A model generated the notes under the pieces. It was not told the DNA's origin. It did no database searches and saw only the letters and a program-made list of their open reading frames with translations. From the NCBI RefSeq assembly GCF_964340395.1, contig NC_135551.1:27926880-27990879 (forward strand): 64,000 bases of DNA. The letters are read 5' to 3'. This document shows positions 1 through 13,799 of this stretch, in pieces. How positions within the stretch are numbered: position 1 is the first letter of the stretch; the number at the start of each line of letters is the position of its first letter. The position numbers and the translations under genes are program-made. This DNA comes from Glandiceps talaboti. Taxonomy: Eukaryota > Hemichordata > Enteropneusta > Spengelidae.

Positions 1-410
1 CATGATGTTATAGAGCGAGGGACATATCGTACATGCATCAACATGATGCTATAGAGCGAGGGACATATTGTACATGCATCAACAGGATGTTATAGAGCGA
101 GGGACATATCGTACATGCATCAACTTGATGTTATAGAGCGAGGGGCATATCGTACATGCCTCAACATGATGCTATAGAGCGAGGGACATATTGTACATGC
201 ATCAACACGATGTTATAGAGCGAGGGACATATCGTACATGCATCAACTTGATGTTATAGAGCGAGGGGCATATCGTACATGCCTCAACATGATGCTATAG
301 AGCGAGGGACATATTGTACATGCATCAACACGATGTTATAGAGCGAGGGACATATCGTACATGTATCAACATGATGCTTTAGCGCGAGGAACATATCGTA
401 CATGCATCTT
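1..410. repeat. 41-bp tandem satellite, ten copies, with a 123-bp higher-order period
   Basis: Ten head-to-tail copies of a 41-bp unit start at 1, 42, 83 and so on to 370. Each contains the core TATAGAGCGAGGGACATAT followed by GTACATGC. Variant positions recur every third copy: a GATGCTA/ATTG type, then a GATGTTA/ATCG type, then a CTTGATG...GGGGCAT...GCCTCAA type, so copies 2-4, 5-7 and 8-9 form trimers. The last copy is the most diverged, as expected at an array edge. The array begins at the window edge and probably continues to the left. Confidence 0.95.
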
Positions 411-1062
411 TGCACACTGAGTTCAGCCGTTCTTAACACCAGAGAGTTTCTGTGATGAACAATGTTGCAAGAAATATCTTAAATTTGGCAACTGACCCAA
501 GCTCAAGAGTCAAGGTCTTAAAAGAAACCTTACACCTCATAGTCTCCGTGTATTCAAGTTTTTAAGTAACAAAGTAACGTACACATGGACTTTAATACAT
601 GTGTGTGACCTTTGTCCCCACTTTGAAAATCATCTTTCTGAATGTCAAAGATATGGCAGTGCACAGACCGTGACGGAACCGTTGCAACCCCCACCCCCAC
701 CCCATAGTGTCCGTAAGAGGCATATAGTAAGTAATTTGCATATAGAGCTCCAATTTTCATAACTGACACTGTCATATGCCCAAAAACGTTGTCTTGGTTC
801 TTCTGGAAGCAAATGTCGTTCATGCCTGTTCCCGCCAAAAGATGTGAGCACAGGGAAGTTTTGACTCGTAGAGAGTTGTTGCAAATACACACTTATCTAT
901 GTATAAAGTTAGCATTGTGATTCTCAAACTATTGCAAGTGATTCATTCGTATAGCCACATGTAAGATCTTGACATCATTAGCTTAACATTCAGCAAAATT
1001 TGAAGTGAATGTTAGTTGCATGTATTCTCTAAAACAACACATTAAGGGAGTACGTATACCAC
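411..1062. other. Intergenic 3' flank of the first small membrane-protein gene; holds a duplicated segment
   Basis: No gene is recognised here. Roughly 690-880 is similar by eye to roughly 3630-3790, which lies at the same relative place downstream of the second paralogue; both contain a match to TTTTCATAA-TGACAC and, further on, GCAAATGTCG. In this copy the best minus-strand reading frame is interrupted by a frame change. I therefore treat it as duplicated 3' flank or a decayed exon, not a separate gene. Confidence 0.5.
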
Positions 1063-1425
1063 CTACTTGTTATTGTCAGCCAATATTAAATGGTCTGTTC
1101 TTCTAGAAGGGTCGCTACTCTCAGGAGTTTTGATTACTATCGCTGTAATGTGTTGGGTAGCAAGTTCAGTCGTATCACTGTCGCGTTGGTCTTCTCTCGT
1201 GCCATCAAGTCTAGATACAGCTTTTCCTTCACAACAGCAAACTCTATCGTTCAACGAAATAGCCACAAGCAACAAATATGAAATGCTGAACATTGTGAGA
1301 AAGCCAATGTATAGGCTCTTCTTATCCAGGGAACCAGGCACTGGCCAAACAGCCACTTTCAGAAAACAAATGTGTTCAAGTGAAAATACATTTAGTATGT
1401 CAAACAAACTAAAAACATAGTTCAT
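1063..1425 (-). CDS. Small membrane protein, paralogue 1 of 4 (uncharacterised family)
   Basis: This is a 120-codon ORF from an ATG at 1425 to a TAG at 1063. I do not recognise the family. A hydrophobic stretch at about residues 40-58 (GFLTMFSISYLLLVAISL) is followed at once by a cysteine cluster (VCCCEG, a possible palmitoylation site), an acidic stretch (EDQRDSDTTE) and the family tail (TPE, then RRTDH). The membrane segment, CCCE, EDQRD and tail align with the 4049-4423 ORF, and the tail also with the 13420 and 16465 ORFs. The N-terminal third is less like the paralogues, so an upstream exon may replace it. Flanking DNA on both sides also resembles that of paralogue 2, which indicates a segmental tandem duplication. 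Function unknown. Confidence 0.6.
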   Translation of the reverse strand: MNYVFSLFDILNVFSLEHICFLKVAVWPVPGSLDKKSLYIGFLTMFSISYLLLVAISLNDRVCCCEGKAVSRLDGTREDQRDSDTTELATQHITAIVIKTPESSDPSRRTDHLILADNNK

Positions 1426-2405
1426 GTATTGACAGGTGTTATTTCACCAACTGAGATTTATCGTTTTTATATGTTTATAAAACACTCAACACGGTACAAA
1501 GTTGATACCTGTCAGCGCATAAGCTGTCAGTAGCTACTAGTGCAGATACAGCACAACGTCTGTTTAGGGAATTACTTTTAACTTCCGGAGGGGGGGGGGT
1601 CAGGGGTTCATGAATTTTCCCAAGAAAATTAAATACCATTCCTTTACACTGGAAAAAATGTAAACAATTGATAGTTAGACCTCCACTACCCGTTGGTTTA
1701 TTCTTGAATATTAATGTTTGTCATTTACATAAGTGCAAAAGTAGTGAGATTAGAAAACACACTACATCTAGCTTTTTCATTCCTCCGAAATGTAAACCTT
1801 TCTGTTTATTGTAAATTCGGACGAGTGGCCAAACATTTTTTCATTACCTTTTAAATTGTCCTTAATTCAAAACTTCCAATGGAAATGAGTATATATTATT
1901 ATTTTATACAAATAAAAGACTTTTCAATATGATCCCTCTTCGAGTTTTAAATAGTTTGTGCACTTTTTCCAATAATACAGAGGAAAATTTTGTAGCGACA
2001 GTGTTCAAGCTATTTGGAATAGCTTTATTTCTCTATGGGGTATTTCAATATAGAGATCCCACCAAGGTTTACTGCCAAACAAATTATTCTAGGAGACCCT
2101 ATTTTTTCGATAATGCTAAATCGTTTAATCATTATAGCAACAAACCCCTATGTTTGAGTGCAAGTCAAAGCCAGTACTCCCTTCTTTCAATTTATTAGTT
2201 GCAAATATCAGGGATTAGATGCTAAACAACTCAAACATTCAGAGACAACAAATTAGAAATATTTGTAATGAAGTGGAATAATTTTGACCTGTAATGGCTA
2301 TTCTTTTTTTTGACATAGAAGCTTTTTTTCTGGGGTTTTTCTTAGTAGATGTATTCACTTTCTTTCTTTGAACTTGAGTTAAAAAAGAAAAAAGAAATTT
2401 CTTAA
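1426..2405. other. Intergenic; upstream region of paralogue 1
   Basis: About 1440-1520 resembles the upstream region of paralogue 2 (about 4540-4590), with ATAAAA, a CTC/CTA-rich stretch, GGTACA and CTGTCA in the same order. At about 1560-1610, CTGTTTAGGGA followed by a G9 run resembles the left end of the 5430-6427 transposon and may be a fragment of that family. I see no convincing coding sequence in the rest. Confidence 0.45.
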
Positions 2406-3010
2406 TATACATACATACATACATACATACATACATACATACATACATACATACATACATACATACATACATACATACATACATACATACATACATACAT
2501 ACATACATGCATGCATGCATGCATGCATGCATGCATGCATGCATGCATGCATGCATGCATGCATACATACATACATACATACATACATACATACATACAT
2601 ACATACATACATACATACATACATACATACATACATACATACATACATACATACATACACACACATACATACATACATACATACATACATACATACACAC
2701 ATGCACACATACATACATACATACATACATACATACATACACACATGCACACATACATACATACATGCATGCATACATACATACATACATACATACATAC
2801 ATACATACATACACACATACATACATACATACATACATACATACATACATACATACATACATACATACATACATGCATACATACATACATACATACATAC
2901 ATACATACATACATACATACATGCATGCATGCATGCATGCATACATACATACATACATACATACATACATACATACATACATACATACATGCATACATAC
3001 ATACATACAT

Positions 3011-3041
<31 letters not shown>

Positions 3042-3250
3042 TACATACATACATACATACATACATACATACATACATACATACATGCATGCATACATAC
3101 ATACATACATACATACACACATACATACATACATACATACATACATACATACATACATACATACATACATACATACATACATACATACATACATACATAC
3201 ATACATACACACATACATACATACACACCCGCAAGCACACACACATACAT
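2406..3250. repeat. Long (CATA)n microsatellite with CATG and CACA blocks
   Basis: About 845 bp are almost entirely CATA tetranucleotides, with embedded blocks of CATG (for example about 2507-2561 and 2922-2941) and ACAC. All six frames stay open, giving spurious MYVC/IHTY-type ORFs. Confidence 0.98.
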
Positions 3251-3599
3251 GAAGGGGCGATAGAGATGTGTTGTTATTTCCGTCTACAATTATACAATGT
3301 GGTACATTGTATTTATATATCATCAAATGATATTTAAGTTGCATTAATTTAGTTTTCCATAAACGGACATGAAACATGCAGGGGTCACTACAGGTACAGG
3401 TAACATGATGTCAACTAGAATCAATCATACCCCCCCCCCCACCCACTACCATACTATATCATTACATTGATTGCCCACCAATTCCTTCTTTATTCCAATT
3501 ATGAGATACACTAGAATTGATTGTGTACATTGGTAGGCTCAAACATAGAGTTGGCAAATTAAAGTATACATCATCGCTTTCTGTTTATATTTATACCTG

Positions 3600-3800
3600 T
3601 GACATAGACAAAGATAATCATCATATAGTGTCCCCGCTCCCTGTTTTCATAATTGACACACATCATGTCAAAAGGTTTGTCTTGGTCCCTCTCATTGGAG
3701 CAAATGTCGCCTTCCATCTCAAGGTTTCCACTGAGCACACGGTTAACATTTGACTCTGGGTCATTGGGTTGATCCTGAACCAGAACATCTATGTGAATAA
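3600..3800 (-). other. Segment homologous to 690-880; possible extra minus-strand exon
   Basis: On the minus strand an open frame runs from about 3800 down to about 3600 and encodes an acidic, protein-like stretch that includes MEGDICSNERDQDKPFD and VNYENRERGHYMM. A TTCAG acceptor-like site lies at its upstream end and ACAG-GTATAA at its downstream end. The related segment beside paralogue 1 keeps DIC, QD and YEN, but in two frames. This may be an alternative or additional 3' exon of the small membrane-protein genes, or merely duplicated 3' UTR. Confidence 0.3.
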
Positions 3801-4048
3801 ATTATTAATGTCAAAGAGCAACCATCGCAAAATGCTTTATACTAGTACGTGGATATCTTTATATATGTATATAGCCGTATCGACTTTCTGTAATCCTCAC
3901 ACCACGTGGGTCATTCGTATATCCATATTTACTTGCAGATTCCTACCAGTATCAATGTGAACTTAGCATCTCCAATTAAACTTGCACCAAAGTGTATTTT
4001 AAAGTGTATATATTCTCTGAAATAACACGACACTTAGGGGAGTGCCAT

Positions 4049-4423
4049 CTACTTGTTATATTCCGCCAACATGAAATGATCTGTTCTCATATCAGGATGA
4101 CCGGTCCTCTCGGGATTCTTGAATGCCATTGTTGCAACGTACTGGGTAACATGATCAGTTGTATCATCGTCCCGCTGGTCTTCTGTCACCATGGCATCGA
4201 GTCTAGCGTCTACCTCACAACAGCAATCTCGATTGCGCCACAAAAAAATCATGACCAACACAAATGAAATGCTCGCCATTGCGAAAAATCCATAGGACAG
4301 ATTCTGCAACGTATATTGAGAACGAAGCCCTGATCTGACAACTACTATCAGATACCAAACTAGTGAAACGACACATAGTATAATAGAGGCCAAGAGCGTG
4401 TACAATAGAGCTACAGAACGCAT
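4049..4423 (-). CDS. Small membrane protein, paralogue 2 of 4 (uncharacterised family)
   Basis: A 124-aa ORF from an ATG at 4423 to a TAG at 4049, with an in-frame TAA a few codons upstream of the ATG. It begins MRSV, as paralogue 4 does. It has two hydrophobic segments, at about residues 5-29 (LLYTLLASIILCVVSLVWYL) and 43-63 (LSYGFFAMASISFVLVMIFL). These are followed by NRDCCCE, an acidic stretch (TEDQRDDDTTD) and the family signature (KNPE, then DMRTDH). The predicted tail is soluble, acidic and C-terminal to the second membrane segment. An AG eight bases upstream of the ATG could be a splice acceptor in the same phase as in paralogues 3 and 4, so the annotated ORF may be the last exon of a longer gene. 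Function unknown. Confidence 0.65.
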   Translation of the reverse strand: MRSVALLYTLLASIILCVVSLVWYLIVVVRSGLRSQYTLQNLSYGFFAMASISFVLVMIFLWRNRDCCCEVDARLDAMVTEDQRDDDTTDHVTQYVATMAFKNPERTGHPDMRTDHFMLAEYNK

Positions 4424-4906
4424 TGTTATGCCTTACAAATTGCTGGTATAGCATGTAATAGTAACACGGATATAGCCCATGACTTGCAAATGTGTCACTT
4501 CAGTAAATCAAAGTCTGTATTTTATATGGGTTTTTTTTTCATAAAATACTACTACATGGTACATTGATAACAACTGTCAATCAATGCATGGACTGTAGAT
4601 GTCAGTTCACTTAGCCTGAGGCTGGGGTCATAATTTATGGCAGGGGTGCCTGGGTAGAAATTGAGGGGGGGCGTGAAAAAAACTTAAGGTTCAAGGGGGG
4701 AATAAAAATTCGGATGGTCTGAAAGATTGGGGCCGAAATATTTTGCTCACGGTTAACGTTTGAACCAAATTTAACCTCAGGTGCGATCGTTTGCTGAGTA
4801 AATTAAAAAAATTCTCGCGGCTTCGCCCCATTTCCTTCTTCAACGTATATTCAGTGATGGGTTGTGTGGCAGCCATGCGAATGCATTTGCGTATGTGTAT
4901 GCTTTC
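4424..4906. other. Intergenic upstream region of paralogue 2
   Basis: This stretch contains the upstream segment shared with paralogue 1 (about 4540-4590) and G-rich tracts around 4660-4700. No gene is recognised. Confidence 0.4.
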
Positions 4907-5315
<409 letters not shown>

Positions 5316-5429
5316 CTAGCCTGACCCCCCAGCATTGTACATTGTGAATGATAACATTACAGAGTTTAATCATCGATAAGACTAAAATACGTACATAACT
5401 GGAAAAATGTACACACAAAAGTCTGTTTA

Positions 5430-6427
<998 letters not shown>

Positions 6428-6749
6428 TTACTACATAGAAAGTCGATACCACAAACGAATTGAAAGTCTATATCTCTCCGAATTTACTCACTGGGCGCAG
6501 TGATCATTTGATTCGATTTGTGGTTGAATAACGCTGATTTTTCTGTTGGTTTTCTTTCCTTGACCAGTTTTTTCTTCAGACTGAATATTCTCTCTATATA
6601 CTGACTGAATAAGTTTCCTTTCTTCACTTTTGTTTAAATAAAATGGTTACGTTTTATTTATGTTCGTTGACAGGACGTTAATCCTGACTCATAACTTATA
6701 TAATTCGAGGTTTAGGTTTCGTATTACACCCTTTCCCCACCTAAATTCT

Positions 6750-6960
6750 GAACCTGTTTCGATTCGAATCGAATTCAGTTCTCCTGTCCCCGGGGATATG
6801 CCCTTAAATCGGTTGTAAATCGATTTAGTTGAACCGGTTCGAAACTACCCCAGGGGGTGGTTTCGATTCGGTTCAAAGTAAATCGGTTCGGAACAGGTTT
6901 AAATTGTCGTAGTTAGGACAGGAAAACCCGACTTAGAACTGATTTAACTTGAATAGGTTC
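6750..6960. repeat. Imperfect foldback (palindromic) element
   Basis: The left arm starts GAACCTGTTTCGATTCG, and the right arm, read in reverse complement, starts GAACCTATTCAAGTTAAATC. The arms remain complementary with gaps through CAGTTCT...CCTGTCC to a centre near 6850 (ACCCC/AGGGGGT). The arms are rich in AATCG/CGATT motifs. This is a likely MITE of unknown family; no target duplication was identified. Confidence 0.6.
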
Positions 6961-8616
6961 AATGTCCATTACCCACGGCTGCGCACTTGAATCTTGACCT
7001 CCAGGTTAAATTTTGCAAGTTACGTGCTTTGTACGCAGACACCTTCACTTTGGAACACAACTGGATCTGGAGTACGTGAAATATTATCCAGCACAAGATG
7101 GCATCGCCTGAGGATGGAATGTTCAGCAATAAATGAGTGACAAAAACAACATCTTGATTGCTATAAAAACCTTATTTATTATGGATTCATCAACACCTAA
7201 AAAGAAGCCTTTTTGCCGATCGCAAAAATTTCTCAAATTGAGACTTCTTTCCCATTTGGAGGTAGTTGTCACAACCAGAAATGATCGTGTAGTATTTGAC
7301 GAACTGGCATCGATTAAGGTTAACCCCACGGCCCGGGCACGACTTTCTACTTGTTACATTATTAAAATTACTTACATGTGCTACCTACAATTTCTCGGGT
7401 TTATAACATCGATCCGATACAGTTGTAAGGATCATTTGATGCCAAAGTCAAGACGGGTTCGCTGTTGGGACACATCGAACAACAGACACTATGTGTACAA
7501 CATGTCATGTGACTCTTGTTAACGAAAGTTAACGGGAAGAGCCGATCGTTCGATCGTACCGGCCACATTTTATATGGTCGTCACCCTAATTGATTTTAAC
7601 AGAATTTATGTGGAAACGACGTTGCCAAAAAGGTTCAATGCTAGGCCGGCCGTGCTGCATTTCACTCGTCATCAATCAATGTCAATTTGACCTTCATTTA
7701 TGTGACCTTTTAAGTGGAACAATTACTGGAGGAAAGTTTTAATATAACTTACAACAACACACAGCTCTTATGCTGAAAACATTCCTAGAATCTTCATATG
7801 ATTTAAGCTTATATACGCCAAGGTAAGTACAATAACAGTATGTGGTAATTTGTGAACTTAGATATGTTGTGGCTTACTGTTTACATGTGCGTAATCTTAC
7901 CACATACATATGATATGGTGGCATGACCTAAATACCATAACAGGGGCTGGGTAGGGCTACCAAGTACAAAGTACAGAAAAATAAGTGCTAAATTACAAAT
8001 CACGAAGATAAAATGTCAATTTTATATATATAGGATGAAAACACAATCCACGAATTACCATGCAAATTAATTAGCGTTTTTATTTTTACAATAATAAATG
8101 GAAGGTTAATGCAAGGGCATTCTAATGTCATCAGTGTAGGCATTTACTGATATGAATACATCTACGGCTCATGACGAACATAAAGATGGTGGGATAATAA
8201 AAGGACATGCAGTGACTGTCGTTTTTACCCTACATCAGAATCGGACACCAACTAGCTCAGATTCCTGTGAGAAGTTATCGTTTCTCTGTATGATTGATAC
8301 AATAATACAAGTGGAAACCATTACAAATAGGGGGCGGAGCGACCGAATTGGGGGATGGGTCCAGGAAAGGGTGTTAGCAAATACTCTGTTACGAATATAT
8401 ATGTGCACTTTATTAAATTCGCTATTTCAATACTGACTAAATGGCATATAAAATCATACGATGAAATACATTCCGTTTTTCACTTTGATTTTGTTTATTG
8501 ATTGAGCAATAATTCTATTCTGAGGTGATCAGCGTATTTTTAATCATCCTTTGAGTGATAATCTTTAGGTAGAAATTACTACAACGAAGCATTTAGTAGT
8601 TTGAGATATGTCCACA

Positions 8617-8652
<36 letters not shown>

Positions 8653-8708
8653 GACGGACGGACGGACGGACGGACGGACAGACAGACAGACAGACAGACG
8701 GACGGACG

Positions 8709-8771
<63 letters not shown>

Positions 8772-9013
8772 CAAAGTATAACTACAAACTGTGTATGTTG
8801 TATCTACAATCAATTCAGATATCAGAAAAGTAAAGTTCTGTTGAAATGTCTCATTTCGTTCTTTCTATTATATTTCATAGGTTGTGCAGTTATTTCCATA
8901 AGTCACCCTATATGTCAAAGTCAAGGGAGTCGTACTGAATTGCCTCACATTCCAGTCCCCTGTGATGAGTGCGGGTCAACAACATACGGTCGTTATCTAC
9001 GATTTCATGCATT
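6961..9013. other. Intergenic, upstream of the transporter gene
   Basis: A 129-codon open frame (7133-7522, plus strand, ATG start) is not recognisable as any family and has no supporting splice or domain evidence, so it is not annotated as a gene. At about 8865-8880 a pyrimidine-rich TTTCATAG acceptor-like site lies 133 bp before the transporter start and could join an upstream non-coding exon to a leader exon. The only other notable content is the (CAGA)n/(CGGA)n array at 8620-8772. Confidence 0.4.
8620..8772. repeat. (CAGA)n / (CGGA)n compound microsatellite
   Basis: Alternating blocks of CAGA and CGGA tetranucleotides (CAGA, CGGA, CAGA, CGGA, CAGA) lie just upstream of the transporter gene. 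Confidence 0.97.
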
Positions 9014-12000
9014 ATGAAAGATAAAGAAAGTTTTCAAACAGAAGGACCAGATGGGGGATGGGGATGGATGATTGTTTTAGCAACAGGCTTAGCCGATGGC
9101 CTGATAGGAAATTTTGCTTTTGCGATGAGTCCACTGTTTGTCGAATTGAGAAGATACTTCAACGCAACAGCTGAAGAAACGTCATGGATTTTATCAATTC
9201 AGTACATTTCTAATGCACTTGGTAATAACATTTTAAATGTGGGTTTCAGATATGAATAATGATTGCAATATACTCTTGAATGTATGTATGTATGTATGTA
9301 TGTATGTATGTATGTATGTATGTATGTATGTATGTATGTATGTATGTATGTATGTATGTATGTATGTATGTATGTATGTATGTATGTATGTGTAGATAGG
9401 CAAAAGGTAGCTATGTAGCGAGCTAGCTAGCAAGGTGGGTAGGTAGGCAAGCAGGTAGGCGAAAAGGCAGGTAGGTAGGTAGCTAGTTAGCTAGAAAGGT
9501 TGGTATTATGTATGTATGTATGTATGTATGTATGTATGTATGTATGTATGTATGTATGTATGTATGCATGCATGCATGCATGCATGCATGCATGCATGCA
9601 TGTATGTATGTATGTATGTATGTATGTATGTATGTATGTATGTATATGTGTGTATATGTTTGTACATTAAAATGCAACACATAATGTTCTTCACCTACAT
9701 TCATGTGAATATGACTTACTGAATGTATCATTTCATACAGCATGTATTGGAACATCTACAGCTGATTACATTGGTGCTCGAAAGACAGTGATGATATTTG
9801 GTTGTGTAGCATCGATTGGAATGTTTATCAGTTCATTCGCTACAAGTTTATACTTCCTGTATGCAAGTTTAGGTTTGATGACAGGTATGTCATGGTTTTA
9901 GGATCGCTTTCACAGGATTTCCCTCGATTACAACCACATGTACCCAAATCAACAAAAATCTAAGAACAAAGTTTTTGAATACTTTGAATAATTAGCAAAT
10001 TCATCATTATACTGCACAAGGTTAAAATATTGCTCTATAATTGATATAACTATTAGTACAGAAATTCATAAGAGTAAGGACATGTCTTTTTTCTGAAGGA
10101 GAATGTTTTTCGTCAAATTGTAATATCTCCGGTCCTTTTACAGGATTGGGTTTTGCTGGTAGCTATTCTCCACACCCTGTAATGGTTGCAAGGTCCTTCC
10201 AGCGTCGTTTTGCTCTAGCAAATGCTATGTGTAAAGTAGGAACAGGTATTTTACTTTTTATTTTGCCACCCATCACGCAAGCCTGTCTCGACTATTATGG
10301 GTGGCGAGGAGCTGTCTTGATCCAAACTGCAATTAATGCAAACGTGTGTGTTTGTGGGGCCCTGCTAAGACCTGTCCGTCAAAAACGCATTCGTAAGCAG
10401 ACAGAAGCTAATAATACGGATGAGATCGCTGAAGAAACCACAGCACTTGAAACTGAGGAATATCAGAAAGAAGGAACCAACACTTCTGTTAAGCCATCTT
10501 GTGTATTTTCATACTGTCGTGAATATCTTTCTGTGTGTCAGCAACCCCGTTTTCTCGCATATCTAGTTACTATAACAACTTCAGCAAGTGTATATGTTAG
10601 TGCGATTATTCATTTAATCCCACGAGCATCAGAAGCACAAGTTGGTACATCGCAACAATTGTCCCTCCTTATATCAATAGCGGGAATCTTTAGCTTGGTT
10701 GGCAGGCTTAGTGGTGGAATAATCGTACATCTAAAGATACTATCTGCCATGTCTACTTACATATTATCTATTACCTTAATGGCCATTGTTTGTTTCATAC
10801 CAAACCTTGCTGATACATATATCGGATTTGCCAGCCTAAGCGGACTACTTGGTTTAACTTCAGGGGTGTGTTTTGCAACGCTGTTAGTCTGTACCTGTAA
10901 TTTAGTTGGACAAGAACACGCGTCATTTTCATTTCCCATGGTGATAACATCATTTGGTATAGGAGCCGTGATTGGACCACCTATTTCAGGTAAGGAACAA
11001 AACGGTGCAGCTGCGGAAACCTAGCTTTCAGCTTACTGAGATAGACTCAAACCCAGACTAGTGTCATTCGATGTGATAGTTCCACAAGTGGGTGATAGCG
11101 GTACCTGTATTAAGGGGAGAACCATTTGATTTCTGGGGGGGGGGGTATGGAGGATTTTGAGGAAAAAAATTAGTTTCCAGGTGAACCAGAAAAAAAAAAT
11201 TTGATCCTGTGATGGCTTGAGAAAAAAAATTGTCATAACAGACAGAAGTGAAAAAAAAATTGTCACAATGCACCAGAAATGAGCAAATTTGGAAACCTTA
11301 TTCTCGTGTATTCTTGGCGGCGTGCCGCCATAGGCGGCGCAAATGTTTTTAATACAAGTATAAATTCCTGTTTTTTTCCAGCACTTATCATAAAAGCATG
11401 CGCTATATACATAGGTTTGTTCTGCATGCTGCAACATATTGGAATGGGTCACATTACACATGCACATGCAAGGACTGACAGTAGAAAAAAAATTGCTGTC
11501 ACTCCCACTGGAAAAAAACATTTGCTCCCATACCTACTTCCTCCATACCCCCCCCCCAGAAATCAAATGGTTCTCCCCTAAATACAATATCTTGTAATCA
11601 AGATGGTGTACACACCGGAAGTCCCAAACACATACACTTCAAAATCCTGGAAGTCAACAGAAATGCCACTCTACTGTGAGTACAATAAAACCAAAGTTCA
11701 TTCAATAGCTTATACATGTATCAGCATATCACAACAATAGTATTAGTTTGAGTCTAATTTAGTTGACCGAAAGCTTGGTTTACGCTTTCCTATTTGAAAC
11801 AATTCAGATTTACTTCGTTACTTCTTAGACTCTGTGGTTCCTTGCAAACGGAATGTGATATTATTCATGTTTTAGATATACGAAAGAAAGTAAACATCAT
11901 TTCTATAATTGAACACATTTATGGAAATGGATACTGTAACCTAGAGTTAGTTTCGTTCATCTAGTTCTCAAAGACTAAATTTTACTAATGAGTAATGACC

Positions 12001-12380
12001 AGACTGGTACATTGTGTTCATGTAGTACAAGACATTTTAGTCAAGAAATAAGCGAATTTTAAAGAAAGTCTTCAGTGAAAATTTCCAGACTTACAGTATG
12101 TGTTTGATCCGCTAGAGATTCGAAGCGGCCAACGAGGTCATTTAAACAGCCATTATCACCTGTGCTATCTAAATTTTATTTCATTTGTTTATATTTTACA
12201 GGTCGTATTTTTGACGTTTGTAAGAACTACGACACTGTCTACTATACATTAGGTGCTATGTGTCTATTCAGTGCAATCATTCAAATTCCTGGACAGATAA
12301 TGGTTCTATGGCGAAGGAAGTGTGGCAGTGATATTGACAGTCAGGGACCAGACCAGACTGAAAATAAAAATGTGTTGTAG
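9014..12380 (+). CDS. Monocarboxylate transporter-like protein (SLC16 family, MFS)
   Basis: Four coding exons with GT-AG borders and phase-1 introns join in frame: 9014-9221, 9741-9884, 10144-10989 and 12202-12380. They give a 458-aa protein, typical of the family. The first in-frame ATG is at 9014. The SLC16 signature PDGGWGWMIV lies at residues 12-21 ahead of TM1. The second family motif region reads ADYIGARK after TM2. TM1-6 (about residues 20-200) are followed by a charged cytoplasmic loop (RQKRIRKQTEANNTDEIAEE), then TM7-12, where FSLVGRLSGG carries the conserved RxxG. The protein should be a 12-TM plasma-membrane carrier for monocarboxylates or related organic anions, by proton coupling or facilitated transport; the substrate cannot be told. 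Intron 1 holds long TGTA arrays, and intron 3 holds two MITEs. The gene lies on the opposite strand inside the small membrane-protein array. Confidence 0.92.
9279..9646. repeat. (TGTA)n arrays in transporter intron 1
   Basis: There are two (TGTA)n tracts, about 9279-9391 and 9508-9646, the second with an internal block of TGCA units at about 9565-9601. They are separated by a GTAGGTAGGCA-type degenerate tetranucleotide stretch. Confidence 0.96.
11114..11578. mobile_element. PIF/Harbinger-like MITE, 465 bp, in transporter intron 3
   Basis: The left terminal inverted repeat reads GGGGAGAACCATTTGATTTC followed by a G run. The right end is its reverse complement, ending GGTTCTCCCC at 11578. The element is flanked by TAA on both sides (11111-11113 and 11579-11581), a TWA target duplication. 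The interior has repeated GAAAAAAAATT motifs and no coding capacity. A second, 5'-truncated copy lies at 21789-22335. Confidence 0.8.
11931..12099. mobile_element. MITE with ATACTGTAA termini, copy 1
   Basis: It starts ATACTGTAACCTAGA and ends CAGACTTACAGTAT, which are inverted repeats. The interior (TTTACTAAT, CAGACTGGTACATTGTGTT, CATTTTAGTCA) is shared with copies at 37511-37716 and 42156-42339. Confidence 0.7.
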
Positions 12381-13419
<1,039 letters not shown>

Positions 13420-13793
13420 TTACTGATGTTCGTACACTTGAAATGCCAAATGGTCAAGTCTAATGTCGGATGGAAGATCATTTTCTGGATTATTTCTTGC
13501 CATAGCCGCAATGTGTTCTTGCACTAGTTCGAACTCATCCGTGTCTTCGTCAGATTGGTCTCCAAGATCTTTATCTTGTCTCCGCTTGTTCCTCTGTGCA
13601 ATAACTTGGGAGTGGTCATGATATGTAAGAAGTATAGTCATAATTGTTGAAAGTAATAGCATTGTTCCCATGGTAATAAACGAAACATTGATCAGTAGTT
13701 TACTTAGTGTTGTGAACTGATTGGCAACTACGATGCATATTTCCAAAACAAAACACATTGCAAGTGATAAGTACACAGACCCAATGCAATGCT
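13420..13793 (-). CDS. Small membrane protein, paralogue 3 of 4 (partial exon; start unresolved)
   Basis: The open frame ends with a TAA at 13420-13422. Read from a possible splice acceptor (TTTAAG before 13793), it gives HCIGSVYLSLAMCFVLEICI with two leading bases, the same phase as the acceptor-like sites of paralogues 2 and 4. An in-frame TAA lies immediately upstream, so the start is either that acceptor or the ATG at 13758; the codon at 13776 is GTG, not ATG. Two hydrophobic segments are visible (CFVLEICIVVAN and VSFITMGTMLLLSTIMTILL), then a basic stretch, an acidic stretch (DQSDEDTDEFE) and the family signature (NNPE, then DIRLDH). The cysteine cluster of the other copies is missing (HDHSQ instead). 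It is the most diverged member. Function unknown; a pseudogene is possible. Confidence 0.5.
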
Positions 13794-13799
13794 CTTAAA

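Noticed and set aside
1-410. CRISPR-like array
   Set aside because: The 41-bp units are contiguous with no unique spacers, and the genome is eukaryotic.
2239-3377. Long MYVC/IHTY-repeat ORFs on both strands
   Set aside because: They are translations of the (CATA)n microsatellite, which lacks stops in every frame.
7133-7522. 129-codon plus-strand ORF with ATG
   Set aside because: No domain, membrane segment, homologue or splice structure could be recognised; length alone is insufficient.
13420-13776. Start of paralogue 3 at 13776
   Set aside because: The codon there is GTG; a eukaryotic start would need ATG, so the exon boundary or the ATG at 13758 is preferred.
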